Source of the DNA: Rhizobium sp. BG4 | GTDB taxonomy: Bacteria; Pseudomonadota; Alphaproteobacteria; Rhizobiales; Rhizobiaceae | Direction of reading: 5' to 3' | Assembly: GCF_016864575.1 (NCBI RefSeq) | Contig: NZ_CP044125.1 | Coordinates: 1,364,001-1,428,000 of the forward strand | Length of the DNA: 64,000 nt | In this document: piece after piece, positions 1 through 9,709 of the stretch | Layout: the number at the start of each line of letters is the position of its first letter | Position numbering within the stretch: position 1 is the first letter of the stretch | The notes under the pieces: model-generated | What the model saw: only the letters and a program-made list of their open reading frames with translations | The model's database searches: none | Told to the model about the DNA's origin: nothing | Program-made: the position numbers and the translations under genes

Positions 1-1398
1 GGCAAGGCGATCAACTTCACCGAAGATCGCGCCGTGCTGCACACCGCGCTGCGCAACCGCTCCAACACGCCGGTGCTCGTCGATGGCAAGGATGTCATGC
101 CTGACGTCAACTCGGTGCTCGCCGCCATGGGCAAATTTGCCGATGGCATCCGCTCGGGCGCGCTGAAGGGCGCGACTGGCAAGAAGATCACCGATGTTGT
201 CAATATCGGTATCGGCGGCTCGGATCTCGGCCCGGTGATGGCGACGCTGGCGCTGGCGCCTTTCCATGACGGTCCGCGTGCGCATTTCGTGTCCAACATC
301 GACGGCGCGCACATTGCCGACACGCTGAAGCTCGTTCAGCCTGAAACCACGCTGTTCATCATCGCTTCGAAGACCTTTACGACAGTCGAGACGATGACCA
401 ACGCACAGACGGCGCGCAACTTCATCGCCAAGGCTCTTGGCGACGCCGCCGTTCAGCACCATTTCGCCGCCGTTTCCACGGCGCTCGACAAGGTGGCCGC
501 TTTCGGCATCGGCAGCGAGCGGGTCTTCGGCTTCTGGGATTGGGTTGGCGGCCGCTACTCGCTGTGGTCTGCAATCGGCCTGCCGATCATGATCGCCATC
601 GGCCCCGAGAATTTCGGCAAGTTCCTCGATGGCGCCCATGCCGTCGACAATCACTTCCGTCAGGCGCCGGTTACCGAAAACCTGCCGATGCTGCTCGGCC
701 TGATCGGCTTCTACCATCGCAATGTTCTTGGCTATCCGACGCGCGCCGTGCTGCCCTATGACCAGCGCCTGTCGCGCTTTCCGGCTTATCTGCAGCAGCT
801 CGACATGGAATCGAACGGCAAGGGCGTGACGATCGACGGTACGCCGGTCGAAGGCAATTCCGGTCCGGTGGTATGGGGCGAGCCCGGCACCAACGGCCAG
901 CACGCCTTCTACCAGCTGATTCATCAGGGCACGAGCATCATCCCCGCCGAGTTCATGATCGCCGCCAATGCCTTCGAGCCCGAGCTGCGCCACCAGCACC
1001 AGCTGCTGATGTCAAACGTTCTGGCGCAGTCGGAAGCGCTGATGAAGGGCCGCACCTTTGAGGAAGCCAAGAAGCAGCTGACCGACAAGGGCATGGACGA
1101 CAAGAAGGCCGATTTCATCGCGCCGCATCGTGTCTTCACAGGCAACCGCCCGTCGATCACCTTCGTCTATGACAAGCTGACGCCCTACGCGCTCGGCCGG
1201 CTGATCGCGCTTTACGAGCATCGCGTCTTCGTCGAAGGCGTGCTCTTCCGCATCAACTCCTTCGACCAGTGGGGCGTCGAGCTCGGGAAGGAACTGGCGA
1301 CCGGCCTGCTGCCTGTCGTCGAAGGCAAGGAAAGCGCTGCCGGCCACGACTCCTCGACGCAGGGTCTCGTCGCCGCTCTGGCAAAGCTTGCCAAGTAA
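1..1398 (+). CDS. pgi: Glucose-6-phosphate isomerase, 5' end outside the window
   Basis: Catalyses glucose-6-phosphate to fructose-6-phosphate interconversion in the cytoplasm. The reading frame is open from base 1, so the gene begins upstream; the 465 visible residues are most of a family usually near 540. Visible signatures are GIGGSDLGP in the sugar-phosphate binding region, the [12 protein letters not shown] loop, and [13 protein letters not shown] near the C-terminus, the second family signature. A strong terminator hairpin follows the stop codon. It sits near fructokinase and the frc transport operon, which fits a fructose/glucose entry function. Identification is certain; only the start is missing. 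Confidence 0.97.
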   Translation, partial: GKAINFTEDRAVLHTALRNRSNTPVLVDGKDVMPDVNSVLAAMGKFADGIRSGALKGATGKKITDVVNIGIGGSDLGPVMATLALAPFHDGPRAHFVSNIDGAHIADTLKLVQPETTLFIIASKTFTTVETMTNAQTARNFIAKALGDAAVQHHFAAVSTALDKVAAFGIGSERVFGFWDWVGGRYSLWSAIGLPIMIAIGPENFGKFLDGAHAVDNHFRQAPVTENLPMLLGLIGFYHRNVLGYPTRAVLPYDQRLSRFPAYLQQLDMESNGKGVTIDGTPVEGNSGPVVWGEPGTNGQHAFYQLIHQGTSIIPAEFMIAANAFEPELRHQHQLLMSNVLAQSEALMKGRTFEEAKKQLTDKGMDDKKADFIAPHRVFTGNRPSITFVYDKLTPYALGRLIALYEHRVFVEGVLFRINSFDQWGVELGKELATGLLPVVEGKESAAGHDSSTQGLVAALAKLAK

Positions 1399-1422
1399 GG
1401 CTGCGCTTCAATCGCTTATCGA

Positions 1423-1452
1423 GCCCATCCGCCAGCGCGGGTGGGCTTTTTT
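1423..1452 (+). terminator. Rho-independent terminator of pgi
   Basis: A 10-bp stem (1423-1432 with 1437-1446, one G-T wobble) with a CAGC loop is followed directly by a run of six T. It lies 25 bases after the pgi stop. Confidence 0.85.
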
Positions 1453-1516
1453 GTTTGATGCTGTCGAATGACGGGACATCTATTCGTCCTATGGGAAATG
1501 CACGAGGAGATTGCCC

Positions 1517-2314
1517 ATGGAATTCGCCGACGACGAGCTCTTCAAGTTCGATGAAGACGGCGCCGAACCGCTCCCCGCCTCCGGCGCCGAAGGCCGGGTA
1601 TCGAGTGACGGTGCTGAGATCTGGTGCGCCAGCTATGGCGCCGGTCCGGCGGTGATCCTGCTGCATGGCGGGCTCGGGAATGCCGGGAATTGGGGCTATC
1701 AGGTGCCGGCGCTCGTCGATGCCGGATATCGCGTCATCGTCATAGACAGCCGTGGCCATGGCCGCAGCACGCGCGACGACCGGCCGTTCAGCTATGTGCT
1801 GATGTCCGACGACGTGCTTGCCGTGATGGATCGCCTGGAGATTGAGGAGGCATCGGTCATCGGCTGGAGCGACGGCGCGTGCACGGCGCTGATCCTTGCC
1901 GACCGGCATCCGGAGCGCGTCTCGGGCGTGTTCTTCTTCGCCTGCAACATGGATGCGACTGGAACGCTCGAGTTCCACCCTACGCCCGTCATAGACCGCT
2001 GCTTCAGCCGTCACCGGAAGGATTACCAAGCGCTTTCGGCAACGCCCGATGGTTTCGAGGCTTTCGTTGCCGATGTCGGGAAGATGATGCAGAGCGAGCC
2101 GAATTATACGGCGGGAGAGCTAGCGGCGATCAAGGTGCCGGTCACTGTTGCGATCGGCGAGAGCGACGAGTTCATCCGCCGCGAACATATGAATTATCTC
2201 GCGAAGACAATCCCTGACGCTGAGCTCATTCTCATGCCCAGCGTCAGCCATTTTGCGCCGCTGCAGCGGCCAGCACTCTTCAATCGCGAGGTGCTGGCCT
2301 TTCTCGGCAGCTGA
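1517..2314 (+). CDS. Alpha/beta hydrolase
   Basis: About 265 residues of the alpha/beta hydrolase fold. The oxyanion-hole motif LLHGGLGN lies near residue 55 and the nucleophile elbow GWSDGA near residue 118, with Ser as nucleophile. The acid is probably in the GESDEF segment and the catalytic His in VSHFAPLQ near the C-terminus. The ATG at 1517 is chosen over an in-frame TTG at 1511 because GAGGAGA lies at proper spacing before it. The substrate cannot be told from sequence; relatives are esterases and haloacid- or ester-cleaving enzymes. It ends tail to tail with fructokinase, 8 bases apart. Confidence 0.85.
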   Translation: MEFADDELFKFDEDGAEPLPASGAEGRVSSDGAEIWCASYGAGPAVILLHGGLGNAGNWGYQVPALVDAGYRVIVIDSRGHGRSTRDDRPFSYVLMSDDVLAVMDRLEIEEASVIGWSDGACTALILADRHPERVSGVFFFACNMDATGTLEFHPTPVIDRCFSRHRKDYQALSATPDGFEAFVADVGKMMQSEPNYTAGELAAIKVPVTVAIGESDEFIRREHMNYLAKTIPDAELILMPSVSHFAPLQRPALFNREVLAFLGS

Positions 2315-2322
2315 ACCTGATC

Positions 2323-3249
2323 TCAGAGGCCGATTTCGCGCGCCCATGGCGGATTTGCGCCAGCACGGGAGACGGTGACGGCCGCAGCCTTGGCGCCGAG
2401 CGCCAGGGCATTGCCCAGCGCCTTCTCGTCGAGCGAGGCGACCTGCGCCTTGGTCAGCAGGTTGTCCATCTTGAGCGACGCCAGGACGCCGGCATCGAAC
2501 GTATCGCCGGCACCGACCGTATCGACCACGGTCACGCGCTCGCTCGGCACGGTGACCTTGCGCTCATTGGTGTAGCCGGATGCGCCTTCGGCGCCCTTGG
2601 TGATGACTACGAGCTTGGCGCCCTGCTTCAGCCAGTAGGCAGCGAGATCGTCATGGCTGCCTTCGAGGCCGAACCATTCGAGGTCCTCGTCGGAGAACTT
2701 CAGGATATCCGACTTGGCGGCCATGCGCTTGATGCGCGCCATGTGGGCTTCCTTGTTCTTGATGAAGCCCGGGCGGATGTTCGGATCGAGCGAGATGACG
2801 CGCTTGGCGGCTTCGCGATCGAGCAGCGCCTCATAGGTCTCGCCGCAGGGGCTCGGGATCAGGCTGATGGCGCCGAAATGCAGCGCTTCGCAATCGTCAC
2901 CGAGAACAGGAAGGTCATCGGTGGTGATCATCCGCCCTGCGGTGCCCTCGTCGTAGAAGGCGTAGGTCGCCTGGCCGTTGACGAGCTTTACGAAGGCGAT
3001 GGTCGAGGGCCGCGGCGTGATTGCGCAGGGGCTATAATCGACATTGCTGGCCTTCAGCGTGCCAAGCAGGATCTCGCCCATCATGTCATCGGCAATGCCG
3101 GTGAAAAAGGCAGTCGGCACGCCCAGGCGGCCGAGCGCAATCGCGGTATTGAAGATCGCGCCGCCGGCATAGGGCGCAAAGCCCTTTTCACCCAGCGTCG
3201 TCTCACGCGGCAGCATATCGATCAGCGCTTCGCCACAGCACAAAATCAT
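2323..3249 (-). CDS. frk: Fructokinase, PfkB/ribokinase family
   Basis: Phosphorylates fructose with ATP to fructose-6-phosphate. The 308-residue protein begins with the PfkB N-terminal pattern (CCGEALIDMLPRE), has the glycine-rich GGAIFNTAIALGRLG segment near residue 30, and the catalytic anion-hole signature DTVGAGDTF near residue 245 with Asp as base. The start has a strong ribosome-binding site, CTGGGAGGA, followed by a 6-base gap. It lies downstream of pyrE on the same strand with 61 bases between them. Its proximity to pgi and the frc transporter supports fructose as substrate over other sugars. Confidence 0.9.
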   Translation of the reverse strand: MILCCGEALIDMLPRETTLGEKGFAPYAGGAIFNTAIALGRLGVPTAFFTGIADDMMGEILLGTLKASNVDYSPCAITPRPSTIAFVKLVNGQATYAFYDEGTAGRMITTDDLPVLGDDCEALHFGAISLIPSPCGETYEALLDREAAKRVISLDPNIRPGFIKNKEAHMARIKRMAAKSDILKFSDEDLEWFGLEGSHDDLAAYWLKQGAKLVVITKGAEGASGYTNERKVTVPSERVTVVDTVGAGDTFDAGVLASLKMDNLLTKAQVASLDEKALGNALALGAKAAAVTVSRAGANPPWAREIGL

Positions 3250-3310
3250 CGCAATTCCTCCCAGAAGGCTCTTGTTGCCTCAATCCAATAAGTGAGCTTT
3301 TGTCAAAAGG

Positions 3311-4006
3311 CTAGAGCGAAAGCTCACTTACGCCACCGTTCCGGCCGGACCAGGCGAGCGGCGCGTCCAGGAAGGCTTCGACTTCGCTCAGCGTCTTCTC
3401 ATCGAACAGCTTCTGCTCCTTGGCGACGGCCAGAACGTTGCGCCAGGTAGCGATATGGTGGAGCTTCACCTTGCCGTCGGCAAAGCGCAAGGCGCCTTCA
3501 TTAAAGATGCCGTAATAGAAGAGCGCCATGCCGTGATCGACGATGCCGCCGGCTGCGCGGATCGCATCGATGAAGGTGAACATGCTGCCGCCGGCAGTCG
3601 TCAGATCCTCGATGACGAGAACGCGCGACCCCTCGGGCATATGACCCTCGATCTGGGCATTACGGCCGTGACCCTTCGGCTTCTTGCGAACATAGATCAT
3701 CGGCAGGCTGAGGCGATCTGCCAAGAGCGCTGCGAAAGGGATACCGGCCGTCTCGCCGCCGGCGATGCAATCGAAGCGCTCGAAGCCGGCGTCGCGGGTG
3801 ATGACGCTGGCGGCGAAATCCATCACCGCCGAGCGGACGCGCGGATAGGAGAGCAGCTTGCGGCAATCGATATAGACGGGGCTCGCCATGCCGGAGGCGA
3901 GCTTATAGGGCTGCTCGGCATTGAAGTGGACCGCCTTGATTTCCCAGAGCATCTTGGCAAGGAGTTCTGCCATAATGGCGCGGTCGGGAAATGTCGTCTT
4001 GGTCAT
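3311..4006 (-). CDS. pyrE: Orotate phosphoribosyltransferase
   Basis: Transfers phosphoribosyl from PRPP to orotate, giving OMP in pyrimidine synthesis. The 231-residue protein carries the PRPP-binding motif [13 protein letters not shown] near residue 125 and the [15 protein letters not shown] flexible catalytic loop just before it. The frame is open 44 codons further upstream, but the ATG at 4006 has AAGGAGAG at correct spacing and gives the usual rhizobial length. pyrC, another pyrimidine gene, lies 4.6 kb away on the same strand but not in the same operon. Confidence 0.96.
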   Translation of the reverse strand: MTKTTFPDRAIMAELLAKMLWEIKAVHFNAEQPYKLASGMASPVYIDCRKLLSYPRVRSAVMDFAASVITRDAGFERFDCIAGGETAGIPFAALLADRLSLPMIYVRKKPKGHGRNAQIEGHMPEGSRVLVIEDLTTAGGSMFTFIDAIRAAGGIVDHGMALFYYGIFNEGALRFADGKVKLHHIATWRNVLAVAKEQKLFDEKTLSEVEAFLDAPLAWSGRNGGVSELSL

Positions 4007-4338
4007 GGCTCTCTCCTTCGGCTTACGGTGCCATGCGGCAATAGCAGCAACGAAAAAATCTTTCCAGTGCCGGAACTTTTTGCACGTTCGACGCGGGCGC
4101 GAGCGCCATCCGGAGCGGCAAAACCATAGCGCGTTCACAGCGTAGTGCCCTCGATTTTTTCCACAAATCCGCGCAAATTTAAGGACCTACTGATAAATAT
4201 TGGGAACCAAGGCTTTTGGCCTTACCGGACCGGCAAACCACCGGTATTCGCTAAAATTCTAATGGATGCCTTAGGATTTGAAAAACACCTGACGGGCCAA
4301 TTTCTGCGCGGTTCTGAAAGCCGTGCAAGGAGTCCGGA
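4007..4338. other. Intergenic region between divergent pyrE and GGDEF gene
   Basis: No supported gene. The half nearest the GGDEF gene is AT-rich compared with its neighbours and holds two small hairpins (AAGGC/GCCTT and ACCGG/CCGGT arms, about 4209-4254). It should contain both promoters; no convincing -35/-10 pair was recognised. Confidence 0.5.
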
Positions 4339-5241
4339 ATGAATCTGGCGATGTCCGAAATCACTCAGAAGTTCAACGCGTCGCTCACTTTCAAGATTTT
4401 CTCAATATGCTTTGCATCGACGCATATCCCCCTACTCGCCCTCATCACCTACCTCGTCACCGGCTTTCGCAGCGAAGCCATCCCGGTGCTTGGAACGGTG
4501 TTGGGCGCCACGCTCATCGGCACGGCGTTCTGCCTGGCATCCGTCTGGATGCTGATCAAGCCGTTGCATGAGATCGCAAAGACTGTGGAAACCTATCGCG
4601 CCACCGGCGCGGTCAAGCCGGTGCGCAGCAAGCGCACGGACGAGGTCGGTGTCGTCACCAACGGCATTTCGGTTCTCATTGTCGAGCTGGACGCCACCCT
4701 CTCGCAGCTGCGCCGTCAGGCAACGACAGATGTTCTCACCGGCCTCGGCAATCGCCGCTGGCTGAAGGATATCGGCTCGATGGAGATCGCCCGGGCGGCA
4801 CGCGAGAGCACGGCAATCAGCGTCGTCGTCTTCGACCTCGACCATTTCAAATCGATCAACGACGAATTCGGCCACGATGTCGGCGACCAGGTGCTGATGG
4901 CGGCGGGCGCGACGATCCAGCACAATCTTCGGCCCTACGATATCGCCGCCCGCATCGGCGGCGAGGAATTCTGCCTTGTTCTGCCTCGGACGGGCACCAC
5001 GGCAGCGATCGCCATTGCCGACCGGCTGCGCAAGGAACTGGCCGCCAAGGCGATCGGGCCGCTTCCGGCCGGACGCGTGACCGCAAGCTTCGGCGTCTAT
5101 CGTGGTGACCCCAAAAGCGAGAGCTTGAAGGTGATGCTGACGGCGGCAGACCGGAAGCTCTATTCGGCAAAGAACAATGGCCGCAACGCCGTGCACTGGG
5201 CGGCAGCCCGGTCGGTCTCCGGCGAAAGCGTCGCCAGCTAG
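4339..5241 (+). CDS. Membrane-bound diguanylate cyclase (GGDEF)
   Basis: Predicted to make cyclic di-GMP from two GTP. Two hydrophobic segments (about residues 20-40 and 48-72) precede a short HAMP-like linker and a GGDEF domain from about residue 125. The active-site motif is GGEEF near residue 213, and RPYD five residues earlier is a canonical inhibitory I-site, so product feedback is likely. There is no large sensory domain, so the input is probably membrane-proximal. AAGGAG precedes the ATG. Its TAG stop lies inside the palindrome CTAG, which also supplies the stop of the convergent TetR gene. Confidence 0.9.
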   Translation: MNLAMSEITQKFNASLTFKIFSICFASTHIPLLALITYLVTGFRSEAIPVLGTVLGATLIGTAFCLASVWMLIKPLHEIAKTVETYRATGAVKPVRSKRTDEVGVVTNGISVLIVELDATLSQLRRQATTDVLTGLGNRRWLKDIGSMEIARAARESTAISVVVFDLDHFKSINDEFGHDVGDQVLMAAGATIQHNLRPYDIAARIGGEEFCLVLPRTGTTAAIAIADRLRKELAAKAIGPLPAGRVTASFGVYRGDPKSESLKVMLTAADRKLYSAKNNGRNAVHWAAARSVSGESVAS

Positions 5242-5888
5242 ACCAAGCGCTCGAGATCGGCGGGCAGCATCTTCTTGTAGAGCGCGATCGCCGTCTCCCC
5301 CTCCTCATCATCCAGCGAGATCGCATAGCGCACGGCCGCCGCCAGCAGCTGCATCAGCAGCCGCGCGGCCGGCAGCAGGTCACTTTCCCTCCGTTCAGGC
5401 CAGAGGCGCTTCAGCACCGAGAACAGTGCCTGCGCATGAAACTCCATATCTTCGGCATCGACGGCTCGCAGCAGACGGTCTGCCTGCGTCGCATGCCAGA
5501 TATCGCGCATGACGGGCTCGCGGCGGAAGAAGCGGTAGTATTCGTCGGTGATCGTGCCGAGCGCCCGGTGCAGCGAGGCGGCATCCGTAACCTTCGACAG
5601 CTCCTCCTCGACGCACCGCCTGCCCTCTTCGTTGAAGCGTTCGGCAAGGGTGCGGATGATCGAGGTCTTGTCTGGGAAATATTGATAGAGGGCGCCGAAG
5701 GAGAGCTCCGCCTTCTCGACGATCTCGCTCATCTTCAGGGCATCGCTGCCGTTCTTCTCGATCAGTTCGGCAGCCACAGCCAGAATCTTCTCAAAGCGAT
5801 CACGGCCGCGCTGCTGGCTCGGGATGCGTCGGGGTTGCCCCCCAGGCACGGCTTGCCGCCTGCGCCGCACCGGCGTCTTATCGTCCAT
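5238..5888 (-). CDS. TetR family transcriptional regulator
   Basis: About 216 residues: a basic N-terminal arm, then a TetR helix-turn-helix (about residues 30-80; the recognition region reads SFGALYQYFPDKTSIIRTLA) and an all-helical ligand domain. The ATG at 5888 is preferred because AGGAGG lies 7 bases before it; an ATG at 5894 is also possible, and starts further upstream would fall inside the operator. It is transcribed divergently from the DUF1772 gene, and the 51-bp palindrome between them is the obvious target, so it probably represses itself and that gene. The ligand is unknown. Confidence 0.9.
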   Translation of the reverse strand: MDDKTPVRRRRQAVPGGQPRRIPSQQRGRDRFEKILAVAAELIEKNGSDALKMSEIVEKAELSFGALYQYFPDKTSIIRTLAERFNEEGRRCVEEELSKVTDAASLHRALGTITDEYYRFFRREPVMRDIWHATQADRLLRAVDAEDMEFHAQALFSVLKRLWPERRESDLLPAARLLMQLLAAAVRYAISLDDEEGETAIALYKKMLPADLERLV

Positions 5889-5913
5889 GCGCATCCCTCC
5901 TCGGTTGACAACG

Positions 5914-5964
5914 AAAATAAGAGAGTTTATCTCATTTTGCAAATGAGAGATTTTCTCTTATTTT
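5914..5964. promoter_or_regulatory. Concentric palindromic operator between tetR-like gene and DUF1772 gene
   Basis: The outer arms AAAATAAGAGA (5914-5924) and TCTCTTATTTT (5954-5964) are perfect 11-bp inverted repeats. The inner arms TCTCATTT (5930-5937) and AAATGAGA (5941-5948) are perfect 8-bp repeats. Both pairs are centred on base 5939. Each half is itself a quasi-palindrome, so two TetR dimers could bind side by side. Confidence 0.8.
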
Positions 5965-5980
5965 ATGGAGGGGTTTCGCC

Positions 5981-6462
5981 ATGGCATTCATTCTTCCCAT
6001 CCTGCTCGTCACCGCGGCGATCGGCAGCGGCCTGATCGCCGGCATATTCTTCGCCTTCTCAACTTTCATCATGGCGGCTTTCGCGCGTATCCCGCCCGAG
6101 CAGGGCATCGCGGCGATGAACTCGATCAACGTGACGATCGTGCGCTCGCCCTTCATGCTGCTGTTCGTCCCGGTTGCGATCCTCTGCATCACGATTGCGG
6201 TCATGGCGTTCATGGATTGGCGGGGAGTGCCAGCATCTGGATGATCGGCGGCGCGGCCGCCTATGTCGTCGCCTCCTTCATCTCAACCATTGCCTTTAAC
6301 GTGCCGATGAACGACGCATTGGCGAATGTCAGCGGCAGCGGCAGCGAAGCCGTGACGCTCTGGAACCGCTATCTCAGCGACTGGACCTGGTGGAACCATG
6401 TGCGCACGGTGGCGTCGCTGGCTTCCGCCATCGCCTTTGTCCGTGCGCTGATGATCCTTTGA
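5981..6462 (+). CDS. DUF1772 (anthrone oxygenase-like) membrane protein, apparent frameshift
   Basis: A small integral membrane protein of the DUF1772 family with about four hydrophobic segments and the family's NVPMN motif. The first 87 codons run from the ATG at 5981 (GGAGG at good spacing) to a premature stop at 6242-6244. The rest of the protein, starting SASIWMIGG, continues one frame over to 6462. Adding one G to the GGGG run at 6222-6225 restores a single frame. Function is uncertain; relatives include anthrone oxygenases and many uncharacterised proteins regulated by neighbouring TetR genes, as here. The break resembles five others in this window and is probably a sequence error. Confidence 0.75.
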
Positions 6463-6495
6463 ATGAGGCGGGAGGCGTTCCTCCCGCCGGAACCG

Positions 6496-7032
6496 TCACT
6501 TCTTTTCGCAGAAGGCGATCCGGTTGCTGAACGGATCGATGACGGTCACTTCCCATCCCCAGGGGGCGTCCTCGATCCCCGGCTTCATGTAGCGATAGTC
6601 CTTGGCCGACAGTTCCGCTTGGAAGGCGCGCACGCCTGTCATCCACACGAATGCCTTGGCGCCGGGGCTCGCATCGCCGGAATGCTCGCTGAGATGCATG
6701 ATCAGCTTGCCGCGCGAAACCTGGCAATAGAGCGGGAAGTTCTCGCCGAAGCGGTGTTCCCAATCGAGCGTGAAGCCCAGGAAGCCGCAATAGAACTCCA
6801 TGGCCTTTGCCACATCGAAGATGCGGAAGATCGGGATCGGCAGCTCCAGCGCAATCGCTGAACTCGAGCCTTCCGCCTCGTCCAGCTTGGCGGCGAGGAT
6901 ATTCCATTGATCGAAGCCGAATTGCCGGGCCACGATCTCCAATGTCTCGCTGTGGGTGAGGAAAATATCGCGGCTCGCAAGAGCTTGCCGCAGTGCTTTT
7001 GCCATGATCTTGGCATCGCGAAAATCGCGCAT
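6496..7032 (-). CDS. Glyoxalase/bleomycin resistance (VOC) family protein
   Basis: 178 residues with two parts. The N-terminal 55 residues form a small helical segment (KALRQALASRDIFLTHSETL) seen in the glyoxalase-related subfamily. A VOC domain follows, beginning PIPIFRIFDVAKAMEFY and ending VTVIDPFSNRIAFCEKK, with the usual beta-alpha-beta pattern. The motif SRGKLIMHLSEH supplies a likely metal-binding His. AAGGA lies before the ATG. Family members bind or modify small electrophilic compounds or antibiotics such as bleomycin; the actual substrate is unknown. Confidence 0.82.
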   Translation of the reverse strand: MRDFRDAKIMAKALRQALASRDIFLTHSETLEIVARQFGFDQWNILAAKLDEAEGSSSAIALELPIPIFRIFDVAKAMEFYCGFLGFTLDWEHRFGENFPLYCQVSRGKLIMHLSEHSGDASPGAKAFVWMTGVRAFQAELSAKDYRYMKPGIEDAPWGWEVTVIDPFSNRIAFCEKK

Positions 7033-7218
7033 GGTTCATCCTTCCATCGGCAGCGAACAGGAAGATCAGTGCCCGCGTCTGCTGACCCGTTCGCCATCGT
7101 TTGCCATTGGCAAGGATGTGAAGGATTTCATCTGGATGCATTCACCTTAGCGCTTGCGCGCCGCGGGACGGCTGGCTGCATCCGGCCAGTCCCGACATTA
7201 GCAACTCATGCCGGATGA

Positions 7219-8400
7219 TCAAGAGGCGCTGCGCACCGAGGGCGCAGCCGGCACCGCCTGCAGGTGGTTTGCGAGCTCGACGCGGTTGCGCCCGGCGCGC
7301 TTGGCGGCATAGAGCGCCTTGTCGGCCTCGCTGAGCATGGTATCGAAATCCATCGGCGCGGCACGGCCGGGCGCGACACCGATCGAGACGGTGCACTTCA
7401 GCACTTCGTCATCGATATAGATTTCACGTTCCTCGAAGGTACGGCGGATGCGCTCGGCGATCATCTCGGCGCGGCCGGGCATGATCTCCTTGAGAACGAG
7501 CGCGAATTCTTCACCGCCGAGACGGGCAGCGGTATCGCCCGAGCGGCAATGGGCGGCGAGTTCGCCGGCAAAGATCTTCAGAACGCGGTCACCGGCGGCA
7601 TGACCATGGCGGTCGTTGATCGACTTGAAATGGTCGAGATCGAAGATGATGACGGCGGTCGACGAACCCATCTGGCGCTCGCCATGACGATCGAAGAGCG
7701 CGCGGCGATTGAGAAGGCCGGTCAGAGAATCGGTGATCGCCTCCTGGCGGTGCCTGGCGGCAAGCCGCCACTGGTGCAGCGCCAGAGACAGGGCGCCGAT
7801 GCCGGTCATGCTGGCGATGCAGACGGCGAGGCTGAGATCCTCGGCCCAGTTGTTGGGCGCCGCCCCCAGCACCAGCTTGCCATCCCAGATCAAGACGGCG
7901 GCGCAGAGCGCAAAGGATATGCCCGTCAGCGTATAGAGCACCGTGATGCCCATGATCGGCGCCGGCGCTTCGGCCTTCGCCTGCCAGTATTGAAGAGCGG
8001 TCGCCAGCAGCAGGAGGGTGATCGAGGTGTTGTCGGCGATGAAGCCGAGGCCGTCATACCCGGCGGCCATCGCGCCCACCGGCAGCAGCATGGCCGACAA
8101 TGCACGGATCAGGATTCCTGCGAGCGGCAGACGGTTGGTGCGAAACTGATAGCCGGCGCCCCAGATGGCCGCAAAGCCCGCCTGAAAGAGCACGAAACTC
8201 GCAACGCCCATGACAATGCCGGGCGACGAAACATAGATGCTGTAGACGAAGATGCCGCTGACGACGAGCACGAGGCCGCAGGTGCATGTGAGCAGGAAGG
8301 TCTCGGCACGGCGTGCGAACCAGCTGCCCATCAGGGTCACAGCCAGGCACGTTGCTGAAACGCCGAGCGCCAGCAGAAGGGAATTATAATCCAGCATCAT
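7219..8400 (-). CDS. Membrane-bound diguanylate cyclase (GGDEF)
   Basis: 393 residues. The first 205 or so form about six hydrophobic segments with very short loops, so sensing is probably within or at the membrane. A GGDEF domain follows from about residue 220 (TDSLTGLLNRRALF), with GGEEF near residue 302 and an RSGD I-site exactly five residues before it. It is therefore likely an active, product-inhibited cyclic di-GMP synthase. Two adjacent ATG codons at 8400 and 8397 are equally possible starts. It appears monocistronic. Confidence 0.9.
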   Translation of the reverse strand: MMLDYNSLLLALGVSATCLAVTLMGSWFARRAETFLLTCTCGLVLVVSGIFVYSIYVSSPGIVMGVASFVLFQAGFAAIWGAGYQFRTNRLPLAGILIRALSAMLLPVGAMAAGYDGLGFIADNTSITLLLLATALQYWQAKAEAPAPIMGITVLYTLTGISFALCAAVLIWDGKLVLGAAPNNWAEDLSLAVCIASMTGIGALSLALHQWRLAARHRQEAITDSLTGLLNRRALFDRHGERQMGSSTAVIIFDLDHFKSINDRHGHAAGDRVLKIFAGELAAHCRSGDTAARLGGEEFALVLKEIMPGRAEMIAERIRRTFEEREIYIDDEVLKCTVSIGVAPGRAAPMDFDTMLSEADKALYAAKRAGRNRVELANHLQAVPAAPSVRSAS

Positions 8401-8539
8401 GCTTTGGTAACTCCGCGGCTCCTGCCGCGCCCAATAATCCGTCCACAGGCTATCGTGCCACTGGTGACGAATGTCTTACGCATTCTGTTAAAAAATCATG
8501 GACCGCGAACACGAATGTTAGAGCGGTAACAATTACACA

Positions 8540-8564
8540 GTAAAAGCGGCGGGAATACCCGCCG
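8540..8564 (-). terminator. Terminator downstream of pyrC
   Basis: The stem CGGCGGG/CCCGCCG (8547-8553 with 8558-8564) with a 4-base loop is followed on the reverse strand by CTTTTACTG. It lies just after the pyrC stop. Confidence 0.7.
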
Positions 8565-8588
8565 AAATTGACAGTTTTCGCGCTTTAT

Positions 8589-9629
8589 TCAGCGCTTTAC
8601 GTCCCAATGAAGCGGGAACATCGGGTCGAAGACCGTGACCGGGCCTGCACCCGTCTCGATTTTTGACGGAAACGTGATCGCGTCTTCGCGCTTGACCAGC
8701 GTGATCTTCTCTTCATTCGGCTGCAGGCCGTACCAGGCCGGACCATTCAGCGAGACGAAGGCTTCGAGCTTGTCGAGCGCGTTCTCCTGCTCGAAGACAT
8801 GGGCCACGCAGCTCATCGTGTTGATCGAGGTATAGATGCCGGCGCAGCCGCAGGCGCATTCCTTCAGCGGATCGACATGCGGCGCGGAATCCGTACCGAG
8901 GAAGAAGCGCGGATCGCCGCTGACGGCCGCTGCACGCAGCGCCAGGCGATGGTTCTCGCGCTTGGCGACCGGCAGGCAATAATAGTGCGGGCGGATGCCG
9001 CCGACGAGGATGGCATTGCGATTGATGATCAGGTGATGCGTGGTGATCGAGCCGGCCAGATTGGCCTTCGACGACTTGATATAGTCAATGCCATCGGCCG
9101 TCGTCACATGCTCCATCGTCACCTTCAGTTCCGGCAAACGCTTGCGCAACGGATCGAGCACGGTTTCGATAAACACGGCTTCGCGGTCGAAGATATCGAT
9201 TTCAGGCGTCGTGACTTCGCCGTGGACACAAAGCGGCAGGCCGATCTTCGCCATGCGCTCCAGAACGGGCATCGCCTTGTCCATATCGCGCACGCCGCCA
9301 TGCGAATTGGTCGTGGCGCCGGCCGGGTAGAGCTTCACCGCGGTGATCAGCCCGCTCTTCTTTCCCTCTTCGACATCATCGGCGCTGGTATGCTCCGTGA
9401 GATAAAGGGTCATCAGCGGCTCGAACCGGTCGCCTGCAGGCAGGGCCTTCATGATCCGCTCGCGATAAGCGCGCGCATCCGTGGTGGTGACGACGGGAGG
9501 CACGAGGTTCGGCATGATGATGGCACGCGCGAAATCACGGCTGGTGTCGCCGATCACCCCCTCCAGCATGGCGCCATCGCGCAGATGCAGATGCCAGTCA
9601 TCGGGACGGCGGATGGTGATCGATTGCAT
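8589..9629 (-). CDS. pyrC: Dihydroorotase, class II
   Basis: Cyclises carbamoyl aspartate to dihydroorotate in pyrimidine synthesis. The 346-residue length fits the short PyrC type. Metal ligands are visible: HLHLRDG near residue 13, the carboxylated Lys in [13 protein letters not shown] near residue 97, two His regions (CVHGE, MEHVTT), and the catalytic Asp in GTDSAPH near residue 245. The gene stands alone, with a terminator after it. Confidence 0.97.
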   Translation of the reverse strand: MQSITIRRPDDWHLHLRDGAMLEGVIGDTSRDFARAIIMPNLVPPVVTTTDARAYRERIMKALPAGDRFEPLMTLYLTEHTSADDVEEGKKSGLITAVKLYPAGATTNSHGGVRDMDKAMPVLERMAKIGLPLCVHGEVTTPEIDIFDREAVFIETVLDPLRKRLPELKVTMEHVTTADGIDYIKSSKANLAGSITTHHLIINRNAILVGGIRPHYYCLPVAKRENHRLALRAAAVSGDPRFFLGTDSAPHVDPLKECACGCAGIYTSINTMSCVAHVFEQENALDKLEAFVSLNGPAWYGLQPNEEKITLVKREDAITFPSKIETGAGPVTVFDPMFPLHWDVKR

Positions 9630-9709
9630 GGGAGCCTCCGGAGCGCTGCGGGTGGCGCTTCGATAGCATCAACAGGCCGATGGAAACAACCGTTTAGACA
9701 GCGCGGCAA

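Noticed and set aside
4007..4138. N-terminal extension of pyrE
   Set aside because: The extension has no homology-like pattern, and the ATG at 4006 has a good ribosome-binding site and gives the normal length.
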